Below are positions 51,201 to 59,275 of a stretch of DNA of 64,000 nucleotides, piece after piece (positions within the stretch are counted from its first letter, which is position 1; each line of letters starts with the position of its first letter). The position numbers and the translations under genes were made by a program. Source of the stretch: Colwellia sp. C2M11. Its GTDB lineage: Bacteria; Pseudomonadota; Gammaproteobacteria; Enterobacterales; Alteromonadaceae. The DNA lies in the NCBI RefSeq assembly GCF_018860915.1, contig NZ_JAHKQD010000015.1, positions 1 to 64,000 on the forward strand, read 5' to 3'. The notes below the pieces were generated by a model that saw only the letters and a program-made list of their open reading frames with translations, had not been told where the DNA came from and made no database searches.

Positions 51201-51427
51201 TGCGCAACATAGGAAACCCAGTTGATTTTTACTTGTGGAAACATTTGCTTGTCAATAGTTTTTATGGTTAAAAAGCCACCAATCAAAATAAAAACCATTA
51301 ACAAGTTAGCTGCTATAGTATTACGGGCAAACCAAGCAATAATACCGGTATTAGTATCAATAGACTCATCAATTTTTGAGGGGTTCTTCTCTGTTTTTGC
51401 GCTACTATCCGAAAGAGAACTCATCAT
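48221..51427 (-). CDS. RND efflux pump inner-membrane permease
   Basis: This is a proton-driven efflux pump subunit with 12 membrane helices and two large periplasmic loops; 1068 aa is typical of the AcrB/MexB-like HAE1 group. The paired Asp in the fourth helix (LGIVVDDAIVMGE) is the proton relay. The N-terminal AANLLMVFILIGGFLTIKTI and the repeat-2 segment ILAASGVVVNDSLVMVDYVN are present. It resembles the uncharacterised MMPL-like AcrB/AcrD/AcrF group more than AcrB itself. The start overlaps the adaptor stop by 1 nt. No outer-membrane TolC gene lies here. Substrate unknown. Confidence 0.94.
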   Translation of the reverse strand: MMSSLSDSSAKTEKNPSKIDESIDTNTGIIAWFARNTIAANLLMVFILIGGFLTIKTIDKQMFPQVKINWVSYVAQYPGAAPQEVEEGITIKIEEALKTVQGLKRVITYSNRNFSNGFFEVELDYDPQVVLEEIKSAIDSISSFPDGMERIKVEREKFRQEVMYLSLYGDLTNSELKELGRKIHHEIQQLPKINISEIYSGLDYEISVEVSKDKLREYGLSFVDVANAVRGSSRNMSAGQIRAENGYINLRVENQAYRGHEFEQIPVITLADGTKILLGDVATVIDGFEEGIQYSKFNGKNSVTLFIGAADNQSITDVAQVINSYVKSKDSVLPKGVKLETWVDMTYYLEGRLNMMLSNMESGAVLVFIMLALFLRVRLAFWVMMGLPVCFLGTLLVMPMEFVGVTINIISLFAFILVLGIVVDDAIVMGESAHDEIEEHGHSTENVIRGVKRVAMPATFGVLTTIAVFVPFLFGEGPSSAFGKAIGAVVILCLIFSLIESKLILPAHLVKMKIKTFNPKNPLDRLRRWIDIKLKAFIDTMYRPALTMCIEYRYAVLMFFISLMLLSGGLFGGGFVRYIGQPQIPHDFPSVSIEMNVDAAEKSTLEVLLNIERILYAVDDDIQAQYGSSMIADMQVDLRSRTSGNVMVKLVIPKERAINTFELADLWRKAIPDYPGVKSLSINDNLFGGGRDDGDVAFKLESTDDAQLLAAANDLKVKLNSLKGVGDVNDSRQTSAKEVQLELKPLAYSLGLTLAEVASQVSYSFYGLEAQRILRNSEEIKVMVRYPLEQRSSIGHVDDVMIQTSNGAELPLSELAEISLTDGVTLIRREGGNRTINVWASVDSEQVEPFEIAKDIRDNYIPQLLRQYPSVQSELSGSIQEEMDSAGEQFRDFMISLMVIFSLLAIPLKSYSQACMIMVVIPFGVIGAVFGHFILGMDLSALSIMGILAASGVVVNDSLVMVDYVNNARKRGERLKDAVIHAGTKRFRAIMLTSLTTFIGLVPIIFFETSAQAQIVIPMAVSLSFGVLFATVVTLIFIPSLYVIIEDLRGVFSRKKKQKSVNNPVTQA

Positions 51428-52644
51428 TACTCCCCTTCGTTTTCATTATTAACAACATCAATTTTTTCTGGTGATGTACTACTGTTATCATTTGTTTTTT
51501 CTTGTATATCAGTTACTAATGATAATTTCATTCCTTCTACAGGGTAATCTAATGAAGACACGATCAACTGATCACCATCAAGTAACCCTTTATTGATAAC
51601 CACATCCCCTCCTTCTTGACGAACAATATTAACATCGGCGTAATGAAGTTTTGACTCGCTATCTAAAAGTGCAACTTGCTCGTTTACGACTAAATATTGA
51701 GGGACAATACTCGCATGTTCAATATTTATACCTAAAATTTTAGCTGTCACATAAGAGCCAAAACGTAACGGCAGATCATGCTCTTTGTTACTATGATTAA
51801 GGTAATAAGGATCTTGAATTTCGGCGACTAGGTAGGTCATTCGACTATTGTCATCAACAACACCTTCACTTCTCACTATTTTCGCTTGCCATTGTATTTC
51901 TTCACCAGCAAATGTACCGGATAAATTTACCGTTGATTGTAAACCTTGATCGATAAGATATTGTAGCTGGTTATCGGCAACAGGTAAGCGAACTTCGGCA
52001 ATAGCCGTACCTAATAACATTCCTATTTCACTGCCCACACCGACAAAGGAGCCTAAGCCAATACTTCGGCTATTAATCATAGCATCATAAGGTGCTCTGA
52101 TTTCAGTACGTTGTAAATTTCGCTCGGCACGTAAAATAGCTGCTTGAGCAGATTTAACATTCGCTAACTCTTGTGCAAGCTGCGGTTTGCGCAGGCTTAG
52201 TTCAGTAGGCGAGGTATCCGTTATCTGTTGCCATTCTTTTTCAGCAACCTTTCCTTGTGCTACTTCAGTTTCTAATGCAGCACGTGCCGATGCCATATTT
52301 GCCTGAGCGTCAATAAGCGCAGCATGATAATCATTAGGATCGATTCTAGCTAATAATTGACCTTTTTTAACCAAACCACCACGAACGAATGTATCACTTA
52401 GTTCAACAACTTCACCACTTACTTGCGCAACAATCGTTGTTTCATATTTGGGTTTTACCACGCCATAAGAGCTTACTTTCATCGTCATTGGCATGACAGT
52501 AATATTTTTAACTTCAACGATTGGTGTATTATCCACTTCAGCTTTTTCTTCTGGTGGTTTTTTCATACTAGAAAAACCAATATAAGCACCAATACCAATA
52601 GCTAAAATGGCGATAGGTATGATAATCTGTTTTTTACGAGCCAC
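51427..52644 (-). CDS. RND efflux periplasmic adaptor subunit
   Basis: The membrane-fusion protein links the RND permease to a TolC-type channel. It has one N-terminal membrane segment (about residues 7-24), a lipoyl/barrel-sandwich region (QVSGEVVELSDTFVRGGLVKKGQLL), a coiled coil (about 100-175) and a beta-barrel domain. It ends with a Glu/Asn-rich tail. Length 405 aa is normal. It precedes the permease with a one-base overlap; the permease has its own ribosome-binding site (GGGGAG) within the adaptor end. Confidence 0.94.
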   Translation of the reverse strand: MARKKQIIIPIAILAIGIGAYIGFSSMKKPPEEKAEVDNTPIVEVKNITVMPMTMKVSSYGVVKPKYETTIVAQVSGEVVELSDTFVRGGLVKKGQLLARIDPNDYHAALIDAQANMASARAALETEVAQGKVAEKEWQQITDTSPTELSLRKPQLAQELANVKSAQAAILRAERNLQRTEIRAPYDAMINSRSIGLGSFVGVGSEIGMLLGTAIAEVRLPVADNQLQYLIDQGLQSTVNLSGTFAGEEIQWQAKIVRSEGVVDDNSRMTYLVAEIQDPYYLNHSNKEHDLPLRFGSYVTAKILGINIEHASIVPQYLVVNEQVALLDSESKLHYADVNIVRQEGGDVVINKGLLDGDQLIVSSLDYPVEGMKLSLVTDIQEKTNDNSSTSPEKIDVVNNENEGE

Positions 52645-52989
52645 TGTTTTATCCCTTTAATAATCTAATTTTATTTTTATACAGAAAACGAATATCAATT
52701 CTCTGATTATCTGAATGAACAATAACGAATATGGTATAACGAAATTTATCAAACATGTTACTGTTTATTACAAAAAACACGCCTATTTGTAAAAAAAAAC
52801 CAAAAACACCAATTTTGTATACTTATCCCTTATTTATCAATATATTGCAATATTTATTTAAAAAGAGATTTTTAGATAAAAATATCATACACTAAATAAT
52901 TAAGTCACTTATTGGCTTATTTCACCACTTTTTAACTTTTCACAAATAATACCTGTTAAATTAACAACTTTTGTACGAAAGGATTAATC
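52645..52989. other. Intergenic region between the RND operon and terB
   Basis: This divergent AT-rich region of 345 bp carries both promoters. The only structure noted is the perfect 12-bp palindrome ATATTGCAATAT at 52842-52853, which may be chance. No regulator gene for the pump is adjacent. Confidence 0.4.
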
Positions 52990-53445
52990 ATGTTTAATAA
53001 AATAACCGACTTCTTCAATAACTTACTAGATTCCAAAGCTGACAATACTCAGTGTCAACTTTCTATAGAGATTGCTTCTGCGGTACTACTCTGTGAGGTA
53101 ATGCGTGCGGATAGTGTTTTTACCGAAAGTGAACAGGATACCCTTAGCAATATTTTAGCTAAACAATTCAACCTGAATGACCAAGAAGTCAGTACTGTTT
53201 TACAACAAGCTTTTGAGTTAAGTGAAAATGCTAGTGATTTTTATCAATTTACGTCTAAATTAAATCAACACTACTCCTTAGATGATAGGATCGAAATTGT
53301 GTCATTATTATGGAAAGTTGCCTATGCTGATGGTGAATTAGCAAGTATTGAAGAACATATCATTCGAAAAATCGCTGATTTACTTCATTTAAGACACAGT
53401 GAATATATTGCCACTAAAATTGCAGCGGAACAGTTTGCCAAATGA
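52990..53445 (+). CDS. TerB-like protein
   Basis: This all-helical protein of 151 aa has the TerB pattern: AVLLCEVMRADSVFTESEQD near the N-terminus and LLWKVAYADGELASIEEHII near residue 105-125. These acidic blocks bind metal in TerB relatives. The family includes tellurite-resistance TerB but most members are uncharacterised stress or envelope proteins. AAGGA precedes the ATG by 8 nt. No other ter genes are present, so tellurite resistance should not be assumed. Confidence 0.88.
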   Translation: MFNKITDFFNNLLDSKADNTQCQLSIEIASAVLLCEVMRADSVFTESEQDTLSNILAKQFNLNDQEVSTVLQQAFELSENASDFYQFTSKLNQHYSLDDRIEIVSLLWKVAYADGELASIEEHIIRKIADLLHLRHSEYIATKIAAEQFAK

Positions 53446-53535
53446 ATAGATTTACCACCAAAATAATTTATTAATGCGTAAGAGAATCGGTTATTATACT
53501 CATCAATATTTTCCCTACTTATAACGGCATTTTTA

Positions 53536-54402
53536 ATGACAGATTCAACAGCACAACCTAGCAACTCACCTCATGTTGAAATAGGAAAATACAATACACT
53601 TACTGTTGTTGCAGTAACGCCAACCGGAGTTTACCTAGACGGTGGAGATTTAGGTGAAATATTACTTCCGAACCGACATGTACCAAGTGATTGTAAAATT
53701 GGTAATAGTATTAAGGTTTTCATTTACTTAGATTCGGCAGAGCGAATTTCAGCAACCACTGAAAAAGTACTTGGTCAAGTAGGTGAGTTCGTATCCTTAA
53801 AAGTAGTACAAGTAAATAAAATGGGGGCCTTTTTGGACTGGGGGTTACCGAAGGATCTACTTGTTCCTTATAATCAACAACATTCTGAAATGGAAGTTGG
53901 AAAGTATTACTTAGTACGCATTTTTCTTGACCAACGTACAGAGCGTGTTGCTGCATCAAGTAAACTTGATAAATTTATTGATATTTGGCCCGCAGAATAT
54001 CAACAAGGTGACAAGGTAAAATTAATTATAGGCGGAAAAACTGACCTAGGCTTCAAAGCCATAGTAAACGATTTACATTGGGGCTTACTTTACGACAATG
54101 AAATTTTTCAACCATTACGTATTGGTAAGAAAATAGATGGCTACATCAAACAAGTTCGCGAAGATGGTCGCTTAGATCTTATTCTAACTCGTGGTAGTAA
54201 AAACACAGTAAAGAGCTTTGCAGATAAACTTGTTGACGCTTTACAAAAGAATAATGGTTTTCTACCACTGCACGACAAAAGTGCACCAGAATTAATACAA
54301 AGAACGCTTGGGGTAAGTAAGAAAACGTTCAAGGCTACAGTGGGTAATTTGCTGAAAAATGGTAAATTAACGATAGAGAAAGATGGAATTAGGTTGAAGT
54401 AG
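53536..54402 (+). CDS. CvfB-like S1 RNA-binding protein
   Basis: Three or four S1-like domains are visible: residues about 10-70 (KYNTLTVVAVTPTGVYLDGG), 75-140 (GEFVSLKVVQVNKMGAFLDW) and 145-215. A C-terminal winged-helix domain (about 230-288) follows. The layout matches the CvfB/YitL family, which affects virulence gene expression in Staphylococcus and is widespread in proteobacteria. It probably binds RNA in the cytoplasm. No ribosome-binding site is evident. Length 288 aa is normal. It lies 90 bp after terB and may share its transcript. Confidence 0.88.
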   Translation: MTDSTAQPSNSPHVEIGKYNTLTVVAVTPTGVYLDGGDLGEILLPNRHVPSDCKIGNSIKVFIYLDSAERISATTEKVLGQVGEFVSLKVVQVNKMGAFLDWGLPKDLLVPYNQQHSEMEVGKYYLVRIFLDQRTERVAASSKLDKFIDIWPAEYQQGDKVKLIIGGKTDLGFKAIVNDLHWGLLYDNEIFQPLRIGKKIDGYIKQVREDGRLDLILTRGSKNTVKSFADKLVDALQKNNGFLPLHDKSAPELIQRTLGVSKKTFKATVGNLLKNGKLTIEKDGIRLK

Positions 54403-54434
54403 TCAATCCTTTTGACTACTTTCATCTTTACAAT

Positions 54435-54557
54435 TTAACGTAACATTGTAAACCAGCCCATAAGCATAGGCAGTAGAGGGAAAGCAATAAACGCTACTAA
54501 AATTAACGAAATTAAACCGAAACCTGTACTATCTTTAAAATCTTCATTCTGTGACAT
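54435..54557 (-). CDS. Small membrane protein (40 aa)
   Basis: This gene encodes a 40-residue protein that begins MSQNEDFKDSTGFG and ends GWFTMLR. One membrane helix (about residues 14-33, ISLILVAFIAFPLLPMLM) follows a charged N-terminus. AAGGG lies 10 nt before the ATG. An FNR box stands 72 bp upstream, with a spacing consistent with an activated promoter. It is convergent with the CvfB-like gene. The length, helix and regulation resemble small respiratory-complex subunits or regulators, but I know no family for it. It is shorter than usual gene-finder limits and may be missed in standard annotations. Confidence 0.6.
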   Translation of the reverse strand: MSQNEDFKDSTGFGLISLILVAFIAFPLLPMLMGWFTMLR

Positions 54558-54628
54558 TGTGAGGATACCCTTAATAGGAAAAAAAACAGGCGTAGTCTAA
54601 CGATTAACAAAACGAAAAAAAAGGTTTA

Positions 54629-54644
54629 TTTGATCTATATCAAA
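54629..54644. promoter_or_regulatory. FNR-type binding site
   Basis: TTTGATCTATATCAAA contains the FNR consensus TTGAT-N4-ATCAA with perfect half-sites. It lies between the 40-aa gene (start 54557, minus) and the diguanylate cyclase gene (start 54817, plus). A -10-like TAATCG (54606-54601, minus strand) would put the transcription start near 54594, about 42 bp from the site centre. That is the class II activator spacing for the 40-aa gene. Confidence 0.7.
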
Positions 54645-54816
54645 TATAATAATCAGTGATATATAAAAATAAACCTACTTGGCATAACTTATTAATAATA
54701 AATTGAGTCTTATACTTATTCCACACTCAATGAAATAGATAGTTATTATGTTGCGAAAAACCTGATATGCTTCTTTATTGACCAATACTTAATATGCTAA
54801 AAATAAGATCAACATC

Positions 54817-55890
54817 TTGCAAAAAACACATAAAATAACTAACAAATCAGATGATGAATTATATCAGCCTCATGTGGTTGCTGTCTTTTCTTTGGTTGGC
54901 ATGTCAATCCTTGCCACTATGGCGGTTATCGCATTATTTAACCAAACTTATATCTTAGCTGTAACTTTATTTGGCTCAAGTTTGCTATTTTTTATGGGCT
55001 ACTATGTTTATAAAAAGTTTAATAATTCGATATTTAGCTCTGCGATTGTTCTATATTCGCTTTATTCTCTTATGTTTTACCTTGTTTATACTGGAGGTGT
55101 AGCACAGACAGGACCATTATGGATATTTATCATTCCTCCTATCTCGTTATTTATTCAAGGTCTAAAATACGGCTTAGTCAATATTGCGATGTTCGTTGCC
55201 GTTATCAGTATTATAATGTTTATACCAACAGATGTTATGACACATGCGCCATACAGTATGGAATTTAAATTACGTTTGTTATACTCGTTTTTAACCGTGA
55301 CAGCTCTCTCTGCACTATATGAATACTCTAGAGAACGCTCATATAAAAGCGCATTAAGGTTAAGTGAAAAGTATCAACAACTCGCTAATTTTGACCCGCT
55401 AACCCAGCTATCAAATCGTCGTGGTGCCCTTGCTATTTTACAACAAGAACAAGCTCGTATATCACGTAAAGAAGATCCATTGTCTATTATTTTATGCGAT
55501 ATAGATTATTTTAAAAAAGTAAATGATCTATATGGGCATAACGCTGGTGATGCTATTTTAATAGCGCTAGCAAAGATATTTATGTCTAATATGAGAGAAC
55601 AAGATTCTATTGCACGCTGGGGCGGAGAAGAATTCTTATTTATTTTGCCACAAACAACAGCTGCCAATGCCAATGTTGTGGCCGAAAAAATTCGAGGTCA
55701 GATACAAAACCATACGACTTTTTATCAAGATAAAGCAATTAAGGTAACTTCGAGTATGGGTATTGAGCAATTCGATGGCACGAAAAGTATTGATGAAGTG
55801 ATCAATAGCGCAGATAAACACTTATATAAAGCTAAAGATGCAGGCAGAAACCAAGTTTTTCCTAAACTAGAAACTACTGACGATTTGTAG
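54817..55890 (+). CDS. Membrane-bound diguanylate cyclase
   Basis: About six membrane helices (residues about 20-170) are followed by a GGDEF domain (about 190-350). The active-site motif GGEEF is intact (ARWGGEEFLF), so the enzyme should make c-di-GMP. There is no RxxD inhibitory site clearly placed before it. The start is TTG with a weak AAGA signal. The 357-aa length and layout match inner-membrane 6TM-GGDEF proteins. It is convergent with the methyltransferase gene. The FNR box upstream might also control it. Confidence 0.88.
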   Translation: MQKTHKITNKSDDELYQPHVVAVFSLVGMSILATMAVIALFNQTYILAVTLFGSSLLFFMGYYVYKKFNNSIFSSAIVLYSLYSLMFYLVYTGGVAQTGPLWIFIIPPISLFIQGLKYGLVNIAMFVAVISIIMFIPTDVMTHAPYSMEFKLRLLYSFLTVTALSALYEYSRERSYKSALRLSEKYQQLANFDPLTQLSNRRGALAILQQEQARISRKEDPLSIILCDIDYFKKVNDLYGHNAGDAILIALAKIFMSNMREQDSIARWGGEEFLFILPQTTAANANVVAEKIRGQIQNHTTFYQDKAIKVTSSMGIEQFDGTKSIDEVINSADKHLYKAKDAGRNQVFPKLETTDDL

Positions 55891-55922
55891 ACCTAGCTTC
55901 CACTTACGGCCCAGTTTTAAAA

Positions 55923-56513
55923 TCATTCAGGTTTAATAGCAACAATTTGTGCGATAGCTTGCTTCGCATGGCTACCTTGTGAGGTAAAAACCTCTCCTTC
56001 AAAACTATACAATATTTTCCAATCTGAAAAATATTCAAGCAGTTCATTAGGCTTTAATAAAAAATTAGGATTTTTAGGCCTGCCTAACTTTGCTTGTTTT
56101 TCTGTGAAGGTCTCATAAATAATCATGCCCCCTGGTTTTACAGCAGCTTTAATCTGCGCCATCAGCGGACGATGTAAGTAACGAAAAACCATAATAGCGT
56201 CAAAGGTTTCTGCCTTTAATGGTTTATCGTTACCTTGATCAAAATGGACTTGATCAAAATGATCTTGCTCAAAATCTACCTGCCAATATTGCGCTAACTT
56301 TTGTGTATTTAGCTGCAAACGATTAACGGTCTGTTCAACCTGATTTAGTGATTCACCATTAATATCAGCAAAAACAACATTAATATCATTCTCAAGTACA
56401 TGCAGACCATTTCGCCCTTCACCACAGGCAAGATCGAGTACCTGCGCTTTACTATCAAACGTTAGCAGCTGCGATGACAATAAGTATTTATCTATTAATG
56501 ATGAATGTTTCAA
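55923..56513 (-). CDS. Class I SAM-dependent methyltransferase
   Basis: The SAM motif I is VLDLACGEGRNGLHV (about residues 24-38), motif II is the FADING segment (VVFADINGES), and post-I residues follow. The fold is TehB/UbiE-like but the substrate is unknown. The reading frame contains a 15-bp repeat encoding QDHFDQ-VHFDQ (residues about 80-95). The start is TTG with only a GGAA signal upstream, so it is uncertain. It ends the decarboxylase-M14-methyltransferase group, 26 bp after the M14 gene, so it may modify that pathway product. Confidence 0.8.
   Translation of the reverse strand: MKHSSLIDKYLLSSQLLTFDSKAQVLDLACGEGRNGLHVLENDINVVFADINGESLNQVEQTVNRLQLNTQKLAQYWQVDFEQDHFDQVHFDQGNDKPLKAETFDAIMVFRYLHRPLMAQIKAAVKPGGMIIYETFTEKQAKLGRPKNPNFLLKPNELLEYFSDWKILYSFEGEVFTSQGSHAKQAIAQIVAIKPE
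56234..56278. repeat. Short in-frame tandem repeat within the methyltransferase gene
   Basis: Three adjacent 15-bp units (56234-56248, 56249-56263, 56264-56278) of the form CTTGATCAAAATGGA differ by a few bases. They encode three related five-residue steps (DFEQD, HFDQV, HFDQG on the coding strand), so the reading frame is kept. Confidence 0.85.
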
Positions 56514-56539
56514 ACCTAAATTCCAGCAATTATACGACG

Positions 56540-57751
56540 TTATATTTCAAAGTAATTGGTAAAAACTTTATAAAGTTCTGTCCCTTGATTCACACTTGCA
56601 GAAGCGAAATGTAAAATAGGAAGGACATCTTTATCAAGAATAACATTATGTAATGGATTACCATCACCGTAATTATCCATTCTTAAAATACGTGCTAATG
56701 GCTTACCTGCGGGTAGAGGCTTACCAAATTCAGCTAAATAATCCACCATCCCCCCCATAGGAGAGTACAATGCTTTATAATCTTTTAAATAACAAGCATA
56801 GCGTGTCATTTCTTGAGGTTGATACCCTAATGACTCAGCTTTTTGTAACGATACCTCTTCAGAAGGGGTTTCTAGGCAACTACTAAGCCCAATCACACCT
56901 TTGTACTGTAAGTAGCTTAAAATACCTAATGCGTCTTGATGCGCGACATCCAAATCAATTTGCTCTTGAGAGCCCAGCTCTACAGTAAAACTCTCTTTAG
57001 CAAAAGCCCCCTCGCCCATAATAAAGTTTCGATCTAACTTTTTATAGGCTTGTTGCAAGCTCCACCAAGGACAAAAAGTTGCTTCATCCATTGCACCATC
57101 GAAATCATTAGGAATAAAAAGGGTATGAGGTATATCAAAGTAGCTAGCACTTGCCTTCGCGTATTCAGGGCAATATAAATGTTTACTTGAAATGGGGCCG
57201 GTATGTAAGTCGAGTACTATATCAGCTTGATGTGCCATACGTTGTAACTGATAAGCAATGCGTTGACCAGTAGTCAGTCCCCAAATATTATGATCCAACT
57301 TTTGTTCAATTTGATCGATTAATACTTTTTCAAATCCTACTCTAATTTCATCTTCACTCGCATTAATATTTTGCTGAGCAAAAGGTACTATAATTGACTC
57401 ATCAAAATGGTACATTCTATTCCAGTTCACGCCCGTAATAGGGTCAAATCGACCTAATGTATATTCACCATTTTTATGGTTACAAGCCACAGGATTGGCA
57501 TAAGGTACCAAAGTAATATCACTTTGAATTTTGCAATCTTTTAATAGCTCTAGCAGCTGAAAGATAACTGCATTTCCTTGTACTTCAGCACCATGCATAT
57601 TTGCTTGAATATAAACATTAGGCGCTGTACTTTGAGTCCCAGAGGCTATATTACTTTTTTCACTTTCAAACGAATAAACAGGCACGGTTAACTTAGCGCC
57701 ACTAGCCATTTCCCCAACGTGCATAATACTTTTTTTGAAGGTATTCATCAT
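56540..57751 (-). CDS. M14-family deacylase, succinylglutamate desuccinylase/aspartoacylase type
   Basis: The metallo-carboxypeptidase fold of the AstE/ASPA branch is shown by zinc ligands in NMHGAEVQGN (HxxE) and LDLHTG, and the probable catalytic Glu in FTVELGSQ. A C-terminal beta domain (about 320-403) follows. The length, 403 aa, is longer than AstE. These enzymes remove acyl groups, such as succinyl, from amino acids. It lies 64 bp after the PLP decarboxylase gene and 26 bp before the methyltransferase gene. Next to a DapD-type succinyltransferase, an N-succinyl substrate is a reasonable guess. Confidence 0.85.
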   Translation of the reverse strand: MMNTFKKSIMHVGEMASGAKLTVPVYSFESEKSNIASGTQSTAPNVYIQANMHGAEVQGNAVIFQLLELLKDCKIQSDITLVPYANPVACNHKNGEYTLGRFDPITGVNWNRMYHFDESIIVPFAQQNINASEDEIRVGFEKVLIDQIEQKLDHNIWGLTTGQRIAYQLQRMAHQADIVLDLHTGPISSKHLYCPEYAKASASYFDIPHTLFIPNDFDGAMDEATFCPWWSLQQAYKKLDRNFIMGEGAFAKESFTVELGSQEQIDLDVAHQDALGILSYLQYKGVIGLSSCLETPSEEVSLQKAESLGYQPQEMTRYACYLKDYKALYSPMGGMVDYLAEFGKPLPAGKPLARILRMDNYGDGNPLHNVILDKDVLPILHFASASVNQGTELYKVFTNYFEI

Positions 57752-57815
57752 TTATCTCATTTATTAACCGGTATAGGCAAAACTACGCGAACATTACTCG
57801 AATACTATTCGAATA

Positions 57816-59039
57816 CTATGCAAGGTATGAACTCGCAGGTTTCGCAGCTCTAACTTCAACTAATTTATTTTCTTGAATTACATATTCTGCCGCCAATTGG
57901 TGACATAAGAAAAACGGCATGCTTTCAGTAAACCCATAGGCACCACAATAACCAAAAACTAATTCATCACCAACCTCAACATCTTTTGGTAAAGATAAAT
58001 GACCAAGTTTATCCATACTTGTACAAAGAGGCCCATGTAAATCAAAGTATTGGCTTGACTCATTCGACTGACGAAGTAAGGTAACTGGAAAAGGTTGATC
58101 TGTTATTGCTGGACGAATAAGATGGTTAATACCTGCTGCCAACACCAATTGTTCTTGACCATAATTAGTTTTTCTATCAATTACCGGAACAACATAATAG
58201 CCACATTCAGCAACCGCAAAACGACCAAGCTCTAACCAAAGCTCATCAACGCCAGCCTTGGCTTTAATGTCAGCTAAATCGGAAATAATTTGCTGCCATG
58301 CTAACGTTTTACCTTCACCAAGATAATCGATACCTAAGCCACCGCCTAAATCAAGAATTTTTAGCTCCATACCAATATCGTTGGCAAGTTCAGTGAGTGG
58401 CTTAACCATTTGCCCCCATAAGGAATACATTTTTTCATTACTGAGCATGTTGCCCCATTGAAAAATATGTAAACCACAAATATTTAATTCGGGATAGTCA
58501 CTTACTTTAATGTGTTGCCATTCTTCTACCGATAAACCAAAAGGCGTTAAGCTATTACCACCTAATGGATTCTTTTCACCATCAGGCCACTGTAATTGTA
58601 CACGCAGTAATACCGTTGGTTTTTCACTAGCTGGCTTTTCCTTAACAACTTCATTAAGCCAAGTCAGTTGATTTAAGCTTTCAATCACAAAAGTACCGAC
58701 ACCTTTTTTGACAAAAGCATCAAGTTGTTTTTTAGATTTAGCGGGACCTGTATTCAAAATACGGCTAGGATTCACACCTTGTGCTAATACTTGTGATAAC
58801 TCACCGGTGCTAGCAACATCAAAATCAAACCCTTCACTATCTAATGTTTGAATAACTTTAGATAAAGGATTGGCTTTAACAGCAAACCAAAGCTTAATCA
58901 CATCTTGTTGCTGTAATGTCGCAAGGTGTTTTTTTAACGTATCTAATTGATAGACAAAATAGCCTTGTTCATCTTCGGGCGATTGATGAGCTAATAACGT
59001 ACTTTCAAGATTGGTGTCGAACCAAGTGGGTTTAGTCAT
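57816..59039 (-). CDS. PLP-dependent decarboxylase, alanine racemase fold
   Basis: This fold type III enzyme (LysA/ornithine decarboxylase superfamily) has the PLP lysine in WFAVKANP (about residue 52). Other features are the substrate-side His in GLHIFQWGN, a Gly-rich phosphate loop (LDLGGGLGIDY) and the C-terminal CTSMD. Canonical DAP decarboxylases have EPGR and CESGD; here the motifs are ELGRF and CTSMDKLG, as in BtrK- and siderophore-type decarboxylases. The substrate is therefore not securely meso-DAP. Length 407 aa is normal. It has a 236-bp gap and a terminator after dapD, so it has its own promoter. Confidence 0.85.
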   Translation of the reverse strand: MTKPTWFDTNLESTLLAHQSPEDEQGYFVYQLDTLKKHLATLQQQDVIKLWFAVKANPLSKVIQTLDSEGFDFDVASTGELSQVLAQGVNPSRILNTGPAKSKKQLDAFVKKGVGTFVIESLNQLTWLNEVVKEKPASEKPTVLLRVQLQWPDGEKNPLGGNSLTPFGLSVEEWQHIKVSDYPELNICGLHIFQWGNMLSNEKMYSLWGQMVKPLTELANDIGMELKILDLGGGLGIDYLGEGKTLAWQQIISDLADIKAKAGVDELWLELGRFAVAECGYYVVPVIDRKTNYGQEQLVLAAGINHLIRPAITDQPFPVTLLRQSNESSQYFDLHGPLCTSMDKLGHLSLPKDVEVGDELVFGYCGAYGFTESMPFFLCHQLAAEYVIQENKLVEVRAAKPASSYLA

Positions 59040-59130
59040 AATATTTCAATTCATTTATTACACTGTAAGTTTCAATTAATTCATTATTATTAATAATCTA
59101 GCTTTAAGCTATATAGTTCAAGTTAAAAGC

Positions 59131-59172
59131 AAAAACACGGAATTGATCATCAATCAATATTCCGTGTTTTTT
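59131..59172. terminator. Bidirectional terminator between dapD and the decarboxylase gene
   Basis: AAAAACACGGAAT (59131-59143) and ATTCCGTGTTTTT (59159-59171) form a 13-bp stem with a 15-nt loop. The stem is T-rich on both sides (plus TTTTTT at 59167-59172; minus GTGTTTTTG). It should stop the dapA-dapD transcript, separating it from the decarboxylase gene. Confidence 0.82.
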
Positions 59173-59218
59173 ATGCTTAAGCGTTTAGCCCATTCTTTGA
59201 AAATTAAAATACTTTCCC

Positions 59219-59237
59219 AAGAATTTATAAGTACTTT
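59219..59237. repeat. Possible dispersed intergenic element
   Basis: AAGAATTTATAAGTACTTT closely resembles AAGAATTTGTGAGTACTTT in the ppaC-fadA intergenic region near 18932. The two copies differ at two positions. It is short and its significance is unknown. Confidence 0.3.
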
Positions 59238-59275
59238 AACGCTTAACTTGCACTATACAGCAACAAGTTGAACAA

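Noticed and set aside
52990..53445. Tellurite resistance as function of the TerB-like gene
   Set aside because: No terA, terC, terD or terZ genes are near, and single TerB-domain proteins are widespread without this function.
54629..54644. FNR box as regulator of the diguanylate cyclase only
   Set aside because: The site is about 170 bp from that gene and closer in suitable spacing to the 40-aa gene, so the cyclase is kept only as a secondary option.
57794..57818. Short direct repeat (TCGAATACTAT) at the decarboxylase gene end
   Set aside because: The two units are short and partly divergent and can arise by chance in AT-rich DNA.
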